DNA from: Hydrogenophaga sp. PAMC20947
GTDB lineage: Bacteria > Pseudomonadota > Gammaproteobacteria > Burkholderiales > Burkholderiaceae_C
Assembly: GCF_004795855.1 (NCBI RefSeq)
Contig: NZ_CP039252.1
Location: 2,542,001 to 2,606,000, forward strand
Direction: 5' to 3'
DNA length: 64,000 nt
Each line of letters starts with the position of its first letter. Positions within the stretch are counted from its first letter, which is position 1. This document shows positions 27,020-35,185 of this stretch, piece by piece. Both the position numbers and the translations under genes were made by a program. Under the pieces are notes generated by a model. That model saw only the letters and a list, made by a program, of their open reading frames with translations. It had not been told where the DNA came from and did not search any database.

Positions 27020-27058
27020 CGCGAGTGGCCCCTCGAAACGCTGTGGGCCATTCTCGCG
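27020..27058 (+). promoter_or_regulatory. strong hairpin in the leader of the ABC transporter operon
   Basis: CGCGAGTGGCCC (27020-27031) pairs with GGGCCA (27045-27050) and CTCGCG (27053-27058), giving 12 pairs with a two-base bulge and a 13-base loop, roughly 97 bases before the start of the binding-protein gene. There is no U-run after it, so it is not a standard terminator. It could be a leader control element, a protein site, or part of a divergent promoter for egtD. No known riboswitch class is recognised. Confidence 0.4.
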
Positions 27059-27154
27059 GTTTAATACGGGTTGGTCTGATGACCGCATCGACACCTTTGT
27101 GCCCGCTGTTGGTCAGCTTACCCACTGCTCCATCCCTCTTAACCGGATACCCCC

Positions 27155-28018
27155 ATGATGAAATTTTCCCTCTCCACCTCTGTCCGCACACTCTTGACCT
27201 GCGCGGTATTGGGCCTGGGCACCCTGGCGCAAGCCCAGCAAGTTTTCCGCGTCACCGCCATCCCCGACGAGTCCCCCACCGAGCTGTCGCGCAAGGCAGA
27301 GCCGCTGATGAAGTACCTGGAGTCCAAGCTGGGCATGAAGGTGGAATTCACGCCGGTGACCGACTACGCAGCCTCTGTGGAAGCCCTGGCCAACAAAAAG
27401 GTCGACATGGCCTGGTTCGGCGGCTTCACATTTGTGCAGGCCAATGTGCGCTCTGGCGGCAAAATCATCCCGCTGGTGCAGCGCGCTGAAGACGAATCCT
27501 TCAAATCGGTGTTCATCACCAGCGACCCCGCCATCACCAAGCTGTCCGACCTCAAAGGCAAAGACGTGAGCTTTGGCTCGCAGTCGAGCACCTCGGGTCA
27601 CCTGATGCCCCGCAGCTTCATCATGGAAGCTGGCCTCGATCCCGACAAGGATTTCAAACGCGTGGCCTTCAGCGGTGCACACGACGCGACCATTGCGGCC
27701 GTGGCTTCTGGCAAGGTTCAAGCTGGCGCACTGAACATCTCGGTCTGGAACAAATTCGTTGACGAAAAGAAAGTCGACACCAGCAAGGTGCGTGTGTTCT
27801 TCACCACCCCGCCTTACTACGACTACAACTGGTCGGTGCACGCCGATATGCCTGTGGCCACGCGCGAAAAGCTCGCCGCCGCTTTCCTGGCGCTGGACAA
27901 ATCTACGCCTGAAGGCAAGGCCATTCTGGAGCTGCAACGCGCCTCCAAGTTTGTGCCCACCAAGGCCGACAACTACAAGGGCATTGAAGCCGCAGCCCGC
28001 GCCGCAGGCCTGCTGTAG
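27155..28018 (+). CDS. PhnD-like periplasmic binding protein, putative selenate ABC transporter
   Basis: A 287-residue exported binding protein (signal peptide ending LGTLAQAQ) of the PhnD superfamily, with VTDYAASVEALANKKVDMAWFG and KDVSFGSQSSTSGHLMPR. The subfamily found beside selD and sen genes is annotated as a putative selenate-binding protein (TIGR04553-type). The substrate here is inferred from that and from its place in the selenium locus; phosphonate, phosphite or another oxyanion remains possible. It is the first gene of a four-gene transporter unit. Confidence 0.83.
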   Translation: MMKFSLSTSVRTLLTCAVLGLGTLAQAQQVFRVTAIPDESPTELSRKAEPLMKYLESKLGMKVEFTPVTDYAASVEALANKKVDMAWFGGFTFVQANVRSGGKIIPLVQRAEDESFKSVFITSDPAITKLSDLKGKDVSFGSQSSTSGHLMPRSFIMEAGLDPDKDFKRVAFSGAHDATIAAVASGKVQAGALNISVWNKFVDEKKVDTSKVRVFFTTPPYYDYNWSVHADMPVATREKLAAAFLALDKSTPEGKAILELQRASKFVPTKADNYKGIEAAARAAGLL

Positions 28019-28033
28019 TCGGGGTCTCTGCCC

Positions 28034-28870
28034 TTGAAGCTGCAACTTGAAGGCGTCGTCGCCAGCCATCCGGCTGCGCGACCCGACGCCCCGCCCGCCT
28101 TGCGCGGGTTGAGCCTGGTGATCGAACGCGGCGAACAGGTCGCCGTGATCGGTCCGTCGGGCGCCGGGAAAACCACGCTGCTGCAGGTACTCGCCTGTGC
28201 ACTGCCGCCCACATCGGGCAGCGTTCGGCTGGACGGCACATCGCCTTGGGCCCTGCCCCGCCGAGCCTTGCAGCGCCTGCGCGGCCGCCTGTTGCTGGCG
28301 CCGCAAGTTCCACCATTGCCCCCGCGCCAGCGGGTGGTCACTGCGGTGCTCGCCGCCCGCCTGCCCGCCATGGGCTTGTGGGCCAGCTTGCGCTCCCTGT
28401 TCTATCCCACCGACATCGCCACCGCCTTTGAGGCGCTGGAGCGCTTTGATCTGGGCGACAAACTGTTCGACCGCGTGGACCGGCTGTCGGGCGGCGAACG
28501 CCAGCGAGTGGGTCTGGCCCGCGCCTTGGTGGCTCCCGCCGAGCTCTGGCTGGTCGATGAGCCGCTCTCGGCGCTCGACCCCACGCGCTCGCGCATGGCC
28601 ATGGAAAGCCTCATCGAGGAAGCCCATGCGCGCGGCATCACTTTGGTCAGCACCTTGCATCAGGTTGACATGGCGCTGGCCTATTTTCCTCGCATCATTG
28701 GTCTGCGCGACGGACAGCTGGCCTTTGATCTGCCCGCAGCCGAGGTCTCTCGGGAACGCCTGGCACAGCTGTACGACCAGTTTGAACACGAGCTGCGCGG
28801 CGAAGGGGTTGTTGAGGTGCCCAGTATTCAGCCCCCCCAGCCGCTACCCGCGGTGATGCACTGCCGCTGA
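28034..28870 (+). CDS. PhnC-like ABC transporter ATPase
   Basis: A 278-residue ATPase: Walker A GPSGAGKTTLLQ, signature LSGGERQRVGLARAL, Walker B ELWLVDEPLSALDP, and the switch His in STLHQVDMAL. The start is TTG at 28034, 15 bases after the binding-protein stop; no ATG is suitably placed. It energises the two permeases that follow. Confidence 0.87.
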   Translation: MKLQLEGVVASHPAARPDAPPALRGLSLVIERGEQVAVIGPSGAGKTTLLQVLACALPPTSGSVRLDGTSPWALPRRALQRLRGRLLLAPQVPPLPPRQRVVTAVLAARLPAMGLWASLRSLFYPTDIATAFEALERFDLGDKLFDRVDRLSGGERQRVGLARALVAPAELWLVDEPLSALDPTRSRMAMESLIEEAHARGITLVSTLHQVDMALAYFPRIIGLRDGQLAFDLPAAEVSRERLAQLYDQFEHELRGEGVVEVPSIQPPQPLPAVMHCR

Positions 28871-28886
28871 AGGCGGAAAGCCCCGC

Positions 28887-29729
28887 ATGGCGACCGTCAC
28901 CCTGAGCCCCCGAGCGGCACCGGCCCGAGATCCGGCCTGGCTATCACGCCTCTTCTGGAGCTTGGCGGCCCTGGTGCTGATGTGGCCGCTGCTGGTGGCC
29001 ACCGAATTCAAACCCTGGCTGCTGTGGGAACCCGACAGCCTGCGGGTGAGCGGCAATTTTCTCGCCAGTTTCTGGCCGCTGGCGCATGGGCGCGAATTCC
29101 TGTGGCTCATGCTGGCGGAAACCTGGCGCACAGTGGCCATGGCCACCGCCGGCGTGACGTTGGCGTTGATCGTGGCCATTCCGCTCACCCTGATGTCGAC
29201 CCGCACCCTCTCCATATCGGCCATCTCGGGGCGCATGGCACGTGGCCCCTTCTGGCTGCGCCAGCTCGTGCGCTGGTTGCTCATCGTCTTGCGCAGCGTG
29301 CCCGAGCTGGTATGGGCCCTGGTGTTCGTTCGCGTCGTGGGCCTGGGGCCCACGGCTGGTGTGCTGGCCATTGCCCTCACCTACGGTGGCATGCTGGGCA
29401 AGGTGTACGGCGAGATCCTGGAAAGTGGTGAAACCCACGCCACAGAAACCTTGCTGCGCAATGGTGCCGGCCGCCTTCAAGCGTTTTTCTACGGCCTGTT
29501 GCCCGCCAGCGCGGCCGAGCTCACCAGCTACACCGTGTACCGGTGGGAATGCGCCATCCGCTCTTCGGTGGTGCTCGGCTTTGTCGGCGCGGGCGGCCTG
29601 GGGCAACAGATGGACAACTCCATGAAGATGTTCAACGGCGGTGAAGTCGCCACCATGCTGCTCATTTTCATGGCGCTGGTGGCCCTCGCCGATCGTTTGA
29701 GCGCCTGGTTGCGGCAGTCACTGGGATGA
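28887..29729 (+). CDS. PhnE-like ABC transporter permease (first)
   Basis: A 280-residue inner-membrane permease with about six helices. It has RSVPELVWALVFVRVVGLGP and the coupling EAA-like region (THATETLLRNGAGRLQ) followed by SSVVLGFVGAGGLGQQM, as in PhnE. It follows the ATPase by 16 bases. A second, different permease lies 115 bases downstream; the pair probably form a heterodimer. Confidence 0.87.
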   Translation: MATVTLSPRAAPARDPAWLSRLFWSLAALVLMWPLLVATEFKPWLLWEPDSLRVSGNFLASFWPLAHGREFLWLMLAETWRTVAMATAGVTLALIVAIPLTLMSTRTLSISAISGRMARGPFWLRQLVRWLLIVLRSVPELVWALVFVRVVGLGPTAGVLAIALTYGGMLGKVYGEILESGETHATETLLRNGAGRLQAFFYGLLPASAAELTSYTVYRWECAIRSSVVLGFVGAGGLGQQMDNSMKMFNGGEVATMLLIFMALVALADRLSAWLRQSLG

Positions 29730-29734
29730 AGGCT

Positions 29735-29815
29735 ATCCCCCTGCGCCGCTTCGCCACTTCCCCCCTGAAAGGGGACCACACTTGTGGCCCGGCGGAGCCG
29801 GTTCCACGGCATGCG
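29735..29815. repeat. GC-rich intergenic repeat (REP-like)
   Basis: The spacer between the two permease genes holds a GC-rich block with small hairpins: CCCCCTGAAAGGGG, then CCCGGCGGAGCCGG followed by TTCCACGG. A related block, with CCCGGCAAAGCCGGTTCGG, lies at 63421-63500. Blocks of this build (C-run, short inverted repeat, GCCGG-centred hairpin) recur between genes in Comamonadaceae. The edges are approximate. Confidence 0.55.
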
Positions 29816-29844
29816 CTTGAAGGTACACGCGCTCCGGAGATGAG

Positions 29845-30672
29845 ATGAAGACTTCGCCCAATCACCGCCAGGCACCGCCGCTGCCGCCGCCCATTTGGGA
29901 CGCGCGCTGCAAGGCGTGCTGGTTCGCGGCCGGGCTGGTGGCGCTGGTGATCGCCAGCTTCTGGTCACTCGACCTGCAGTGGGGGCAGTTCCTGTCCCTG
30001 CAAGCGGCACGCGACATGGGCCGCTTCCTGGGTGAGTTCTTCCCGCCCAATGTCTCGCCCGACTTCCTGACCAAAGTGACCGTGGGGGCGTGGGAAACAC
30101 TGGCCATGTCGGCGCTGGGCACGGTGCTGGCCGCCATCGCAGGGCTGGCACTGGCCCTGCCCGCCAGCCGCCTGGTGGCCGGCGACACGGCCTTCGCACG
30201 CACACCCACCCGCTGGCTGCTCAATGCCTTGCGCGCCATTCCCGAACTGGTCTGGGCCGCGCTGCTGCTGATCTCTGCCGGACTGGGGCCCTTTGCCGGC
30301 ACACTGGCGCTGGCCCTGCACACCACGGGCGTGCTCGGCCGGCTGTTTGCCGAGGCGGTGGAAAATGCGCCCACTGGCCCCGGCGATGCCCTGCGCACCC
30401 AGGGCGTGAACCAGGGGCGCGTATTTCTCTACGCCACCTTGCCGCAGATCCTGCCGCAGCTGCTGAGCTACACGCTCTACCGCTGGGAAAACAACATCCG
30501 GGCGGCGGCCGTGTTGGGGGTGGTGGGTGCGGGCGGCCTGGGGCAGTTGCTGGCTTTCCACATGGGCCTGTTCCAGATGGGCAAGACAGCCACCGTTTTG
30601 GGCGCCATGTTCGTCCTCGTGGCCATCGTGGATGCCTCGAGCCACCTGTCGCGCCGACTGATCACACGCTAA
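29845..30672 (+). CDS. PhnE-like ABC transporter permease (second)
   Basis: A 275-residue permease, paralogous to the preceding one: NALRAIPELVWAALLLISAGLGP, coupling region GDALRTQGVNQGRVFLYATL, and RAAAVLGVVGAGGLGQLLAF. GGAGATGAG upstream provides a ribosome site. It completes a binding protein-ATPase-two permease set. Confidence 0.87.
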   Translation: MKTSPNHRQAPPLPPPIWDARCKACWFAAGLVALVIASFWSLDLQWGQFLSLQAARDMGRFLGEFFPPNVSPDFLTKVTVGAWETLAMSALGTVLAAIAGLALALPASRLVAGDTAFARTPTRWLLNALRAIPELVWAALLLISAGLGPFAGTLALALHTTGVLGRLFAEAVENAPTGPGDALRTQGVNQGRVFLYATLPQILPQLLSYTLYRWENNIRAAAVLGVVGAGGLGQLLAFHMGLFQMGKTATVLGAMFVLVAIVDASSHLSRRLITR

Positions 30673-30696
30673 GGCTTTTCACACGCTCGCTGCCAC

Positions 30697-31044
30697 ATGC
30701 CGTTACTCACCGTTTCTCAAGCCTGGGCCGTGCTGGCCGTCGCCATCCTCATGGAGGTGGGCGGCACCACCAGCATGCGACTGGCCGAGGGCTTTACCCG
30801 TTTGACCCCTTCGTTGATGATGGTGTTGTTTTACGCGGTGTCGTTCACCCTGAACACCATGGTGATCCGGGTGCTGGGCTTGAGCGTGACCTACGGCGTG
30901 TGGTCGGGCGTGGGCACGGTGCTCACCGCCATGATCGGCATCTATTACTTCAAAGAGCCGGCCACCGCCGTGAAGATGGTGAGCATCGGCCTCATCGTGA
31001 TCGGCGTGATGGGCCTGCACTCGGCCACCCGTGTGGGCACCTGA
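30697..31044 (+). CDS. SMR family transporter (EmrE/QacC-like)
   Basis: A 115-residue four-helix protein with the essential Glu in AILMEVGGTTSMRLAEGFTR and YGVWSGVGTVLTAMIGIYYFKEP, closer to the EmrE/QacC side of the family than the SMR protein at 661-1011. These dimers export cationic compounds against protons. It lies 24 bases after the second permease and 25 bases before the methyltransferase gene, so it appears to belong to the ABC-egtB transcript. Whether it exports betaine-type imidazoles is pure conjecture. Confidence 0.83.
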   Translation: MPLLTVSQAWAVLAVAILMEVGGTTSMRLAEGFTRLTPSLMMVLFYAVSFTLNTMVIRVLGLSVTYGVWSGVGTVLTAMIGIYYFKEPATAVKMVSIGLIVIGVMGLHSATRVGT

Positions 31045-31069
31045 AGCGTCTGCCCCTGAAAGCAGAGAC

Positions 31070-31699
31070 ATGGACCCCAACCAGATCTCCATAGACCTCT
31101 ACCGCAACAAGGCCGCCGGCTACGACGCTTCGGCAGAGTTCACCATGCCGCTGCGCCGGCGCACCATTGCCCTCCTTCGGCTGCAGCCAGGCCAAACCGT
31201 GATCGACGTCGGCTCTGGCACCGGCCTGAGCTACGCCCTGTTGCGTGAAGGCGTGGGAGACACCGGGCAGGTGTGGGGCTTCGAGCAAAGCCCCGACATG
31301 TTTGCCATCGCGGAGCAGCGGCTGGCGCAGGAAGCCTGGCCCAACGTGTGGCATGCGAATCAGCCCGCCGAATCCGTGGTGCTCCCTGCCTGTGCCGATG
31401 CCGTGCTGTTCAACTACACCCACGACATCTGCCGCACGCCCGCCGCCGTGGCCAACGTTTTGCGGCAAGTGAAACCGGGCGGCCGGGTGGCCATGGCGGG
31501 CATCAAATTTTTCCCCTGGTGGACCGGACCACTGAACCTGCTGGCCTGGTTGAAGAACCGACCCTACAACGCCAAGGCGGCCGACCTCTGGGCGCCCTGG
31601 AGCCATGTCAGCGCCCAGTGCAGCGAATTCGAGTGGCACAGCACGCAGTGGGGCATGGGCTACATCGCCAGTGGCATCAAACGCAAGGAGCTTTCATGA
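31070..31699 (+). CDS. class I SAM-dependent methyltransferase coupled to egtB
   Basis: A 209-residue Rossmann-fold methyltransferase: YRNKAAGYDASAEF, SAM motif I VIDVGSGTGLSYALL, acidic residue in WGFEQSPDMF, and LRQVKPGGRVAMAG. Its stop overlaps the egtB start (ATGA, 31696-31699), a strong sign of joint translation. The substrate is unknown. In the ovothiol enzyme OvoA, an EgtB-like domain is fused to a methyltransferase; here similar parts are separate genes. It could methylate a thiol- or selenol-imidazole or something unrelated. Confidence 0.78.
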   Translation: MDPNQISIDLYRNKAAGYDASAEFTMPLRRRTIALLRLQPGQTVIDVGSGTGLSYALLREGVGDTGQVWGFEQSPDMFAIAEQRLAQEAWPNVWHANQPAESVVLPACADAVLFNYTHDICRTPAAVANVLRQVKPGGRVAMAGIKFFPWWTGPLNLLAWLKNRPYNAKAADLWAPWSHVSAQCSEFEWHSTQWGMGYIASGIKRKELS

Positions 31700-32997
31700 C
31701 CTCCCCTTCATCCAGACCCGTGCAGGCCCATCTGCTCGCCACCGAATTCGCCGCCGTGCGCTCACAAACGCTGGCGCTGGCCGCCCCCTTGTCAGAGGCC
31801 GATTGCCAGCCGCAGTCCATGCCCGACACCAGCCCCACCAAGTGGCACCTGGCCCACGTCACCTGGTTTTTCGAGACCTTCATCCTCGAGCGCTTCGAGC
31901 CCCAGTTCGAGCCGTTCAATCCGGCCTTCCGGGTGCTGTTCAACAGCTACTACCAAACCGTGGGCGAGCAGCACCCGCGGCCCCAGCGTGGCCTGATCAC
32001 ACGCCCCGACCTCGCCGAGGTGAAAGCCTATCGGGCCGACGTGGACCGGCGCATGGTGAGCCTGCTCCAGGGCTCGGTGGATACCGATCTGGCCGAGCTG
32101 CTCACACTGGGACTGCACCACGAGCAGCAACACCAGGAGTTGCTGCTCACCGACATCAAACACCTGCTGGCGCAGAACCCGTTACAGCCTGTCTACAGCG
32201 CACACTGGCCGTTGTGCAGCGTGACCAGCGTGCCCCTGACCTGGGTGGCTTTTGAGGGCGGCGTGGTGGACAACGGACATGCGGGCGAAGGCTTCGCGTT
32301 CGACAACGAGTCGCCGCGCCACAACGTCTTGCTCCAACCCTATGCCCTGAGCAACCGCCTCGTCACCCATGGCGAATGGGTCGAGTTCATGCAAAGCGGT
32401 GGTTACCAGGATCCGCGCTGGTGGATGTCGGCCGGCTGGGAGTGGGTGCAAAGCCAGCGCATCGCTGCACCGCTGTACTGGCTCGCCGACGGCGCCGGTG
32501 GCTGGACCACCTTCACCCTGCACGGCCGGGCACCTGTTGACCCCCACACGCCCGTGTGCCATGTGAACTGGTTTGAGGCCGACGCCTACGCCCGCTGGCG
32601 TGCTGTCCGCGACCAGTTGCCCATCCGCCTGCCCACGGAGGCCGAATGGGAACATGCTGCGCAATCCCCGGGAGCCGACTGGCACATCCCCGGCAACTTC
32701 CAGGACAACCGCGCCTTGCATCCCCTGCCCCTCACCCGCCATCAAGCCGGCCAGCTGCAGCAAATGGGCGGCGATGTCTGGGAGTGGACCGCCAGCAGCT
32801 ACCTGCCCTACCCCGGCTACCGCGCCTGGGCGGGCGCCGTGGGCGAATACAACGGTAAATTCATGGTCAACCAGATGGTGCTGCGCGGCGGTTCCTGTGC
32901 CACACCCCGGTCACACATCCGCACCAGCTACCGCAACTTCTTTCCCACCGATGCCCGCTGGCAGTTCAGTGGGGTGCGCCTGGCCCGCGACGCTTGA
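31696..32997 (+). CDS. egtB: ergothioneine biosynthesis protein EgtB (sulfoxide synthase)
   Basis: A 433-residue non-heme-iron enzyme that joins hercynine to a thiol (cysteine or gamma-glutamylcysteine) with oxygen. DinB-like domain: SPTKWHLAHVTWFFETF and HHEQQHQELLLTD supply the three His ligands. FGE-sulfatase domain: RLPTEAEWEHAA, GDVWEWTASSYLPYPGY, and the family ending QMVLRGGSCATPRSHIR. AAGGAG sits five bases before ATG 31696. No EgtC or EgtE is nearby, so the later steps must be encoded elsewhere. Confidence 0.92.
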   Translation: MTSPSSRPVQAHLLATEFAAVRSQTLALAAPLSEADCQPQSMPDTSPTKWHLAHVTWFFETFILERFEPQFEPFNPAFRVLFNSYYQTVGEQHPRPQRGLITRPDLAEVKAYRADVDRRMVSLLQGSVDTDLAELLTLGLHHEQQHQELLLTDIKHLLAQNPLQPVYSAHWPLCSVTSVPLTWVAFEGGVVDNGHAGEGFAFDNESPRHNVLLQPYALSNRLVTHGEWVEFMQSGGYQDPRWWMSAGWEWVQSQRIAAPLYWLADGAGGWTTFTLHGRAPVDPHTPVCHVNWFEADAYARWRAVRDQLPIRLPTEAEWEHAAQSPGADWHIPGNFQDNRALHPLPLTRHQAGQLQQMGGDVWEWTASSYLPYPGYRAWAGAVGEYNGKFMVNQMVLRGGSCATPRSHIRTSYRNFFPTDARWQFSGVRLARDA

Positions 32998-33117
32998 TCG
33001 GCCCCACCAACGGGCGCTGAACCCGCAAAAATCCGCCGACGCCCATGACCACATGGGTACGCAGGCCTTGTCGCGCAGGATACGCCGCACTCGCCCATGG
33101 ACTGCCAGACTGCGGCC

Positions 33118-34227
33118 ATGAACACCGAGACCACGCCACCCACCGCGCTGCGCCTGTACGGCGCTGACATCAGCTATTTCAGCGCCAAGGTGCGCGCCTA
33201 CCTGCGCTGGAAAGGCCTGGCGTTTGAAGAGGTGAGCGCCAACCGCACCGTGTACCAGCAGGTCATCATTCCCCACATCGGCTTCCCCGTGATTCCCGTG
33301 GTGCACACGCCAGAAGGCGAATGGCTGCAAGACACCACCGACATCATCGACGCGCTGGAAGCCCGCCACCCAGAGCCCGGCTTGCGGCCACCCGGCGCGG
33401 TGCAGCATCTGGTGGCCCGCCTGTTTGAGTTGCTGGGTGATGAATGGCTGCTGCTGCCGGCCATGCACTACCGCTGGCACCACAACCGCGAATGGGCCTT
33501 GCAGGCTTTTGGCGCACTAGCCATGCCCGAGGCCACCGAAGCCGAGCAGCGCAGCGTGGGGGAACGCATTGCGGCCCCGTTTGCGCAAGCCGCCGAACTG
33601 CTGGGCGCAGAGCCCGCCATGCATGAGGCCGTGGAACAGGCTTACCTGGGCCTGCTCCACGAGCTGAACACCCACTTCACCCAGCACAACTTCGTTTTGG
33701 GCGAACACGCATCGGTGGCCGATTTTGGCCTGTACGGCCCGCTGTACGCACACCTCTACCGCGACCCCGCCAGTGGTGCCCTCATGAAGCGCGTGGCGCC
33801 AGCGGTGGTTCGCTGGATCGAGCGACTGGGCACGGCCCGCAGCCAACCGCCAGGGGCATGGCCAGCCGACGACACGCTGCCAGAAACCTTGCTGCCCCTG
33901 CTCGCACGCCAGATGCACGAGCAAATGCCCGACCTGGCGGAAAGCGCTGCCCACCTGCAGCGCTGGCTGGCCGAACACCCTGGTGAGCCTGTGCCCCGGG
34001 TCATCGGAAAACACCGGTTCGAGCTGGAAGGTCAAACCGGGCAGCGAATCACCCGCCCATATGCCCTGTGGATGCTGCAACGTGCGCGCGACGCCTACTT
34101 GGCCACCGAGGGCGAAGACCGCCTGCGGGCCGATCTGCTGCTGGCCCAGGTGGGCGGCGAGGCGTTTCAGACGCTGATCGATCCACCGCCACTGCGCCGG
34201 GAAGGCCTGAGCGTGGCGCTGGCCTGA
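33118..34227 (+). CDS. glutathione S-transferase family protein, long form
   Basis: A 369-residue protein with an N-terminal thioredoxin-like GST domain (LYGADISYFSAKVRAYLRWK, then GFPVIPVVHT and the glutathione-binding DTTDIIDALE) and a helical C-terminal domain with NFVLGEHASVADFGLYG. It is about 150 residues longer than ordinary GSTs at the C-terminus; the extension is rich in charged residues and has no recognised domain. Start ATG 33118 is preferred over ATG 33097. It follows egtB by 120 bases. Confidence 0.8.
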   Translation: MNTETTPPTALRLYGADISYFSAKVRAYLRWKGLAFEEVSANRTVYQQVIIPHIGFPVIPVVHTPEGEWLQDTTDIIDALEARHPEPGLRPPGAVQHLVARLFELLGDEWLLLPAMHYRWHHNREWALQAFGALAMPEATEAEQRSVGERIAAPFAQAAELLGAEPAMHEAVEQAYLGLLHELNTHFTQHNFVLGEHASVADFGLYGPLYAHLYRDPASGALMKRVAPAVVRWIERLGTARSQPPGAWPADDTLPETLLPLLARQMHEQMPDLAESAAHLQRWLAEHPGEPVPRVIGKHRFELEGQTGQRITRPYALWMLQRARDAYLATEGEDRLRADLLLAQVGGEAFQTLIDPPPLRREGLSVALA

Positions 34228-34272
34228 ACACACCACCGGGGTGCGCGACCCAGGTGTGTTGTTCGGGGTGTG

Positions 34273-35169
34273 CTACGCGGCGTGCAGGGCGACCAGCCGG
34301 TCCGCCTGGGCCAGCGTATCGCGGTACCCCGCCCCAATCGCCCGCTCCCGGAATTCGCGCGACAGACTGACCCAGTAACCAAAGTCGGGCTTGAGCAGCA
34401 CATCGGCCAGCACACCGTCCACATCCACCAGCGCTTGCTTGCGCAAATCGCTTTCGCGGTACCGCTCTGCCCCCGGTGGCGCGGACGCCAGATGCGCCGT
34501 GGCATCGACTGCCAGCACCTTCTGCGCGCCAAGCGCCCGGGCCAGCCGCACCGGCAAAGGCATGCTCCAGTCGGGATCCACGTACCGTTCCCCCCGGATG
34601 CGCACCGGTGCAAACTGCCCCTCGATCGCGGCAGACGCCTGCACGGCCAGCCCCAGATCCCCTGCGGTGAACGCCATGGGCACACCATCGCGCTGGCGTT
34701 GAGCCACGCAGGCCATGGGCACCGCCAGATCCTCCAGCAAACGCACCGGCGTGTGCTCCTGCATCAGATCGGCCACCCCCGAGCCGCTCAACCGTTCAGG
34801 TGTCCCGACCGCCCAGCGGGCCAGGCTCCAGGGTTGAAGATCCAGGGCCAGGGTTTCAAGATCCTGCGCGCTGAGCCCGGCGGCCAGCAAGCTGCCCACC
34901 GCCGCGCCTGCTGAAGCGCCCACGATGAGATCGGGCTTGAGCCCCAGCTCAACCAGCGCCTTGATCACGCCCACATGCACAAACCCCCGCGGGCCTCCCG
35001 AGCTGAACACCCAGGCCACTCGAGGCGCGCGAGTCAATGGCAGGGCGCGGGGTGCGTTCGGTCCGATGTGATCCTGATCGGGGTTGAGCGTGCAACCACT
35101 GAGCACACTGGTGGCCGCCGCAGCGCCCGCCGCTCCCGCCACATGGAGCCAGGTGCGACGACTCAGCAT
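34273..35169 (-). CDS. patatin-like phospholipase lipoprotein
   Basis: A 298-residue exported protein with a twin-Arg-like leader (MLSRRTWLHVAG) and a lipobox-like VLSGC. The patatin domain has the oxyanion loop SSGGPRGFVHVG and the nucleophile motif GASAG. The catalytic Asp region reads YVDPDWSMPLPV in place of the usual DGG/DGA, so Asp is kept but the following Gly is not. It hydrolyses acyl esters of lipids if active. It is co-directional with the YHS gene 16 bases upstream. Confidence 0.82.
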   Translation of the reverse strand: MLSRRTWLHVAGAAGAAAATSVLSGCTLNPDQDHIGPNAPRALPLTRAPRVAWVFSSGGPRGFVHVGVIKALVELGLKPDLIVGASAGAAVGSLLAAGLSAQDLETLALDLQPWSLARWAVGTPERLSGSGVADLMQEHTPVRLLEDLAVPMACVAQRQRDGVPMAFTAGDLGLAVQASAAIEGQFAPVRIRGERYVDPDWSMPLPVRLARALGAQKVLAVDATAHLASAPPGAERYRESDLRKQALVDVDGVLADVLLKPDFGYWVSLSREFRERAIGAGYRDTLAQADRLVALHAA

Positions 35170-35185
35170 GAAGGGCCCAGCCGGT

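Noticed and set aside
27113..28789. Long minus-strand open frame (over 550 codons) opposite the binding-protein and ATPase genes
   Set aside because: It lies antisense to well-defined ABC transporter genes and has no motifs; long shadow frames are expected at this GC content.
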